Positions 6,776 to 10,000 of a stretch of DNA of 10,000 nucleotides are shown here, piece by piece; the first letter of the stretch is position 1, and each line of letters begins with the position of its first letter. Both the position numbers and the translations under genes were made by a program. Location: assembly GCA_020216845.1 (NCBI GenBank), contig JAIWNK010000067.1, positions 1 to 10,000 of the forward strand, in the 5' to 3' direction. The notes beneath the pieces are model-generated. The model was not told the origin of the DNA, did not search any database, and saw nothing but the letters and a program-made list of their open reading frames with translations. The stretch comes from Anaerolinea sp. Its GTDB lineage: Bacteria > Chloroflexota > Anaerolineae > Anaerolineales > Anaerolineaceae.

Positions 6776-7969
6776 ATGCAAAAACTTAACCTTGGCCTTC
6801 TCTTTGGTGGACGTTCCGGCGAGCACGAAGTTTCGCTGCAATCGGCGCGCTCCATCATGGATGTTCTTTCACCCGAGCGCTACCAAGTCACCCAAATTGG
6901 AATCACCCGTCGCGGGCAGTGGGTCACCGGAGCACACGCCCTTGAGGACATGCAACAGGGCCGCAACGACCGACTGACCCCGGTCACGCTCCTGAACTAC
7001 GCTGACACCCCCACCCTGTGTGCCATCACCCCAATCAGCTCAAGCACCCCATTATCCCGGGTGGATTTAAGCCCCATCCAATCAGGCATTCAGGGCTTTG
7101 AACAGCTCAGCCAGGGCCAATGGATTGCCACCCCGCTCAGCCGCCTCGATATCCTCTTTCCCATCCTGCACGGCAGCTATGGAGAAGATGGCTGCCTGCA
7201 AGGGCTGTGCGAAATGCTCGATTTACCCTATGTCGGCGCGGGTGTCTTGGGCTCCGCGGTTGGCATGGACAAAGCCCTGTTCAAAGATGTGATGCGCGCG
7301 CACGGCATTCCCGTGCTCGATTCGCGGCTCTACACCCGCCGCCAAATTGAGCAAAACGCCAAAGCTGTGCTGGATGAAATCCTTGCCTCCCTGCCGCTGC
7401 CCATCTTCACCAAGCCAGCCAACCTCGGCTCATCCGTCGGCATCACCTGCTGCCGCACGCAAGGCGAACTGCTTGAGGGACTGCACGAAGCCGCCGCCTA
7501 TGACCGGCGCATCCTGGTTGAGCGCGGTTTGGTCTCGCCGCGCGAAATTGAAGTCGCCGTGTTGGGCAACGATCACCCGCAAGCATCCATTGCCGGAGAA
7601 ATCATCCCCAGTGACACATTTTATTCATACGACGCCAAATATGTAGATGGGCGTTCACAACTGCTCATCCCTGCCCCGCTGCCAGAAGCGCTGCATGAGC
7701 AAGTGCGCCAACTGGCGCTTGCCGCCTACCGCGCCGCCGATTGCGCTGGCATGGCACGGGTTGACTTTTTGCTAACCCGTGAAACCAACGAACTGTACCT
7801 GAGTGAAATCAACACCCTGCCCGGCTTCACCCCAATCAGCATGTACCCCAAGCTCTGGCAGGTCAGCGGACTGCCCTACCCCGACCTGATTGACCGGCTG
7901 GTAGCACTGGCACTGGAACGCAAACAAGAGAAAGACCAACTCATCCGAGAATACAGGAGGGCGATATGA
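6776..7969 (+). CDS. ddl: D-alanine--D-alanine ligase Ddl
   Basis: ATP-grasp enzyme that joins two D-Ala molecules to make the dipeptide MurF adds to the peptidoglycan precursor. It has 397 residues, nearer the longer DdlA/VanA-type ligases than the roughly 306-residue DdlB. The N-terminal domain shows LLFGGRSGEHEVS (8-20), with the conserved Glu of EHEVS. ILHGSYGEDGCLQG (130-143) and YVGAGVLGSAVGMDK (152-166) follow. The ATP-grasp core has FTKPANLGSSVGI (211-223), and metal and product binding is by ARVDFLL (327-333) and SEINTLPGFT (343-352). The omega-loop reads TFYSYDAKY (281-289). Its final Tyr is the D-Ala-D-Ala ligase hallmark, so a VanA-like D-Ala-D-Lac activity is unlikely. ATG 6776 lies one base after the murB stop, with GGTGA 5 bases upstream; the in-frame ATG at 6740 would only add murB-overlapping residues. 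The end overlaps ftsQ as ATGA. Confidence 0.95.
   Translation: MQKLNLGLLFGGRSGEHEVSLQSARSIMDVLSPERYQVTQIGITRRGQWVTGAHALEDMQQGRNDRLTPVTLLNYADTPTLCAITPISSSTPLSRVDLSPIQSGIQGFEQLSQGQWIATPLSRLDILFPILHGSYGEDGCLQGLCEMLDLPYVGAGVLGSAVGMDKALFKDVMRAHGIPVLDSRLYTRRQIEQNAKAVLDEILASLPLPIFTKPANLGSSVGITCCRTQGELLEGLHEAAAYDRRILVERGLVSPREIEVAVLGNDHPQASIAGEIIPSDTFYSYDAKYVDGRSQLLIPAPLPEALHEQVRQLALAAYRAADCAGMARVDFLLTRETNELYLSEINTLPGFTPISMYPKLWQVSGLPYPDLIDRLVALALERKQEKDQLIREYRRAI
7955..7960 (+). promoter_or_regulatory. Ribosome binding site of ftsQ
   Basis: A perfect AGGAGG lies 5 bases before ATG 7966 in the final ddl codons. It is the strongest ribosome binding site in the window. It suggests ftsQ is translated by its own initiation as well as by coupling through the ATGA overlap. 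Confidence 0.75.
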
Positions 7970-9024
7970 CCACCACCCCCAACCGTCCCACACGCGCTGA
8001 ACAAGTGCGGCAGCGCCGTGCACAAACCACAACCAACCGCCCACACCAACCCATCGGACAGCCAACGGCGCGCCCGGCGCGTGCCCCGCGCCCGGTTTCT
8101 CCCCCACCCGTCACGGTGCGCGGCAGCGTTGTCACACCATTGCGCAGCAGCGCGACCATTCCAGTTGCCCAAAAAGCGCGCACCCAAACCCGCCGGCAAT
8201 ACTACTACACGCTTAGTGCCAGCGGTGCCGAGCTGCGCCTGCCCGCCATCCCCAACGTCAGCTTCGGCGAGCGCGGCCTATCCGCCTTGCTTGCTCTGGT
8301 TTGGTTCATCCTGCTGCTCTTCTTGCTGCAATCCAGCACGTTCGAGGTACAAACCGTCAACGTGCGGGGGTTGGAACGGCTCAGCAGCGAACAAATCACA
8401 GCTGTGCTCAACCTGGAAGGCGAAAACATCTTTGCCATCAATCGCAACACCCTGCTAACCAGCATTAAAGAATCCTTCCCCGAATTGAAAGATATCCGCC
8501 TGAGCATTGGCCTGCCCGCACAAGTCACCCTCAGCGCAACCGAGCGGCAGCCAATTTTGGCCTGGCAAACGGGAGAAGAAACGCTGTGGATTGACCAACA
8601 AGGCTACATCTTCCCGGCGCGCGGCGAACTCTCCACAAGCTTACCCACCGTCGCATCGGATAGTTTGCCGCCGCTTGTGCAAACCCTGCCAACCGAAGCC
8701 ACCCTCAACCCGCTAGAGCGCTTCAAACTTCTGCCCACCCCACAAACATGGGGGCAACAAATGCAACCGCAAATGTTGGATACCGCCCTGCGTCTGCTGC
8801 CACAAGTACCAGAAGGCGCAAGCCTGACCTATTCCCCCTTCAGCGGGCTCGGCTGGAACGACCCCAACGGCTGGAGCGTTTACATTGGTCGTAGCCTAGA
8901 CAACATGGACATCAAATTACTGGAATATCAAACAATTGTGACCTATTTGGGGTCACAAGGCATCACCCCAGCGGTCATCAGCGTGGAAACGATTCACGCC
9001 CCCTTCTATCGAATGGAGCCTTAA
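7966..9024 (+). CDS. ftsQ: Cell division protein FtsQ/DivIB
   Basis: Bitopic divisome protein that, in studied bacteria, links FtsL/FtsB(DivIC) and regulates septal synthesis from outside the membrane. It has 352 residues. The first 95 or so residues are a Pro/Arg/Thr-rich, strongly basic and probably disordered cytoplasmic tail. One membrane segment (LSALLALVWFILLLFLL, 105-121) follows. A POTRA domain begins STFEVQTVNVRGLERLSSEQ (124-143) and continues through GENIFAINRNTLLTSIKESFPELKDIRLSIGLPAQVTLSATERQPILAW (about 152-200). The FtsQ beta domain then covers about 205-340, including LWIDQQGYIF (207-216) and an unusual Pro/Leu-rich insert around 218-262. The divergent sequence is expected, since FtsQ evolves fast; the POTRA motif, topology and position between ddl and ftsA decide the assignment. 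The start is fixed by AGGAGG and the ATGA overlap with ddl. Confidence 0.9.
   Translation: MTTTPNRPTRAEQVRQRRAQTTTNRPHQPIGQPTARPARAPRPVSPPPVTVRGSVVTPLRSSATIPVAQKARTQTRRQYYYTLSASGAELRLPAIPNVSFGERGLSALLALVWFILLLFLLQSSTFEVQTVNVRGLERLSSEQITAVLNLEGENIFAINRNTLLTSIKESFPELKDIRLSIGLPAQVTLSATERQPILAWQTGEETLWIDQQGYIFPARGELSTSLPTVASDSLPPLVQTLPTEATLNPLERFKLLPTPQTWGQQMQPQMLDTALRLLPQVPEGASLTYSPFSGLGWNDPNGWSVYIGRSLDNMDIKLLEYQTIVTYLGSQGITPAVISVETIHAPFYRMEP
9015..9018 (+). promoter_or_regulatory. Probable ribosome binding site of ftsA
   Basis: GGAG lies 9 bases before ATG 9028 in the last ftsQ codons. It is a modest match, but it supports this start, which also gives the canonical FtsA N-terminus. Confidence 0.4.
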
Positions 9025-9027
9025 GCC

Positions 9028-10000
9028 ATGGACGAACTGATTGTAGTCGGAATTGACATTGGCACGACCAAAACCTGCACCCTGATTGCACGGGTAGAAG
9101 CCAACCAACACCTGCGCATCCTTGGCGTAGGCATTGAACCCTCGCAAGGCATCAAAAAAGGCACCATCGTAGACCTCAACGCCGCTTCACAATCCATTGC
9201 CCGCTCGGTTGAAAAAGCGCAGCGCTCCGCCGGCCTGGAAATCACCTCCGCCCTCGTCAGCCTGGCCGGGTCACACGTTGCCTCGGTCAACAGCCGCGGC
9301 GTCGTTGGCATCTCCGGCGGCGTGATTGACGAAGAAGACGTGCTGCGCGCCCTGGATGCCGCCCAAGCCGTCGCCATCCCGCACAACCGCCAAATCATTC
9401 ATATTATTCAGCGCGGTTTCATCGTAGACGGGCAGGAAGGCATTCACGCCCCGGTTGGCATGCACGGCTACCGCATGGAAGTAGAAGCGCACATCATCAC
9501 CGCCGCCGAAGCAACGGTAGAAAACCTGCGTCAGGCAGTGCAAGCAGCTGGGGTAGAAGTCAGCCAATTTGTGCTCAACCCGCTCGCCTCCGGCGAAGTT
9601 GTCCTCAGCGAAAGCGAGCGGCAAATGGGTGTCGTCGTCTGCGACATTGGCGGCGGCACAACCGACCTGGCCATTTACATTGATGGCGACGTGTGGCACA
9701 CAATGGTCTTGGGGGTTGGCGGCAACCACGTCACCAACGACATTGCCCACGGTCTGCGCCTGCCCGTCTCGCAGGCCGAAGAAATCAAGAAACAATACGG
9801 TCACGCCATCACCGACGAAGTCGGCAGCGATGAAACCTTCACCATCCGTGCCTTCGGCGAAGAAGGGCCAAGCGTTGTCAACCGGCGTGAACTGGCCATG
9901 ATCATCGAAGCGCGCATGGAAGAAATCTTTGAATTAATCTTACAAGAAATCAAACGCTCCGGTTACGATGGCCTGCTGCCCGCTGGCATCGTCCTCACCG
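9028..10000 (+). CDS. ftsA: Cell division protein FtsA (3' partial)
   Basis: Actin-like ATPase that tethers FtsZ filaments to the membrane and recruits later divisome proteins. The frame is open to the window end, giving 324 visible residues of an expected 400 or more. The phosphate-1 loop VVGIDIGTTKTCTLIAR (6-22) opens domain 1A. Domain 1C (about 85-165) contains GVVGISGGVIDEEDVLRALD (91-110) and the HIIQRGFIVDGQEGI stretch. Phosphate-2, VVVCDIGGGTTDLAIY (202-217), follows, then GVGGNHVTNDIA (229-240). The last visible residues, LLPAGIVLT, are the start of the adenosine-binding motif that should continue GG. Domain 1C in place of actin's 1B distinguishes FtsA from MreB and DnaK. The missing part should include domain 2B and the C-terminal membrane-targeting helix. 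It starts 3 bases after the ftsQ stop. ftsZ is expected next. Confidence 0.95.
   Translation, partial: MDELIVVGIDIGTTKTCTLIARVEANQHLRILGVGIEPSQGIKKGTIVDLNAASQSIARSVEKAQRSAGLEITSALVSLAGSHVASVNSRGVVGISGGVIDEEDVLRALDAAQAVAIPHNRQIIHIIQRGFIVDGQEGIHAPVGMHGYRMEVEAHIITAAEATVENLRQAVQAAGVEVSQFVLNPLASGEVVLSESERQMGVVVCDIGGGTTDLAIYIDGDVWHTMVLGVGGNHVTNDIAHGLRLPVSQAEEIKKQYGHAITDEVGSDETFTIRAFGEEGPSVVNRRELAMIIEARMEEIFELILQEIKRSGYDGLLPAGIVLT

Noticed and set aside
6776..7969. Possible VanA-like D-Ala-D-Lac ligase (the protein is long, like VanA)
   Set aside because: The omega-loop carries the DAKY Tyr typical of D-Ala-D-Ala ligases. The length also fits DdlA, and the gene sits in a housekeeping cluster without vanH or vanX nearby.
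9271..9804. 177-codon minus-strand frame opposite ftsA
   Set aside because: It is antisense to conserved FtsA motifs, including DIGGGTTDLA, and has no ribosome binding site or family match that I can see.

Overview
The window is one uninterrupted stretch of a bacterial division and cell wall (dcw) gene cluster. All genes lie on the + strand and are packed end to end, with overlaps or gaps of at most 8 bases. In order they are murD (5' end cut off), ftsW, murG, a small CvpA-like membrane protein gene, murC, a 68-codon gene of unknown function, murB, ddl, ftsQ and ftsA (3' end cut off). I see no RNA genes, mobile elements, CRISPR, long repeats, internal promoters or terminators, and no gene-free stretch longer than about 10 bases.

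The DNA is moderately GC-rich, with C/G-biased third codon positions throughout, so nothing looks recently acquired. Several motifs are non-canonical (MurG GGTGGG in place of GGTGGH, MurG PYPYAWRYQ, MurD GSAGKT and NDSIATAPER, MurC GIGGSGLS). Together with the gene order, they suggest Chloroflexota, most likely the Anaerolineae. This is inference from memory of family variants, not from a database search.

Function by region: MurC, MurD, MurB and Ddl make cytoplasmic peptidoglycan precursors. MurB completes UDP-MurNAc, MurC adds L-Ala, MurD adds the glutamate, and Ddl makes D-Ala-D-Ala for the missing MurF step. MurG converts lipid I to lipid II at the membrane, and FtsW polymerises lipid II at the septum. 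FtsQ and FtsA belong to the divisome; FtsA anchors FtsZ, whose gene probably follows just outside the window. Upstream one would expect murE, murF and mraY. Translation appears coupled: ATGA junctions at murD/ftsW and ddl/ftsQ, an 8-base overlap at murC/small gene, and an 83-base overlap at ftsW/murG.

The least explained parts are the 68-residue protein between murC and murB, the CvpA-like protein between murG and murC, the altered MurG active-site signatures, the variant MurD C-terminal motif, and the long out-of-frame ftsW/murG overlap.
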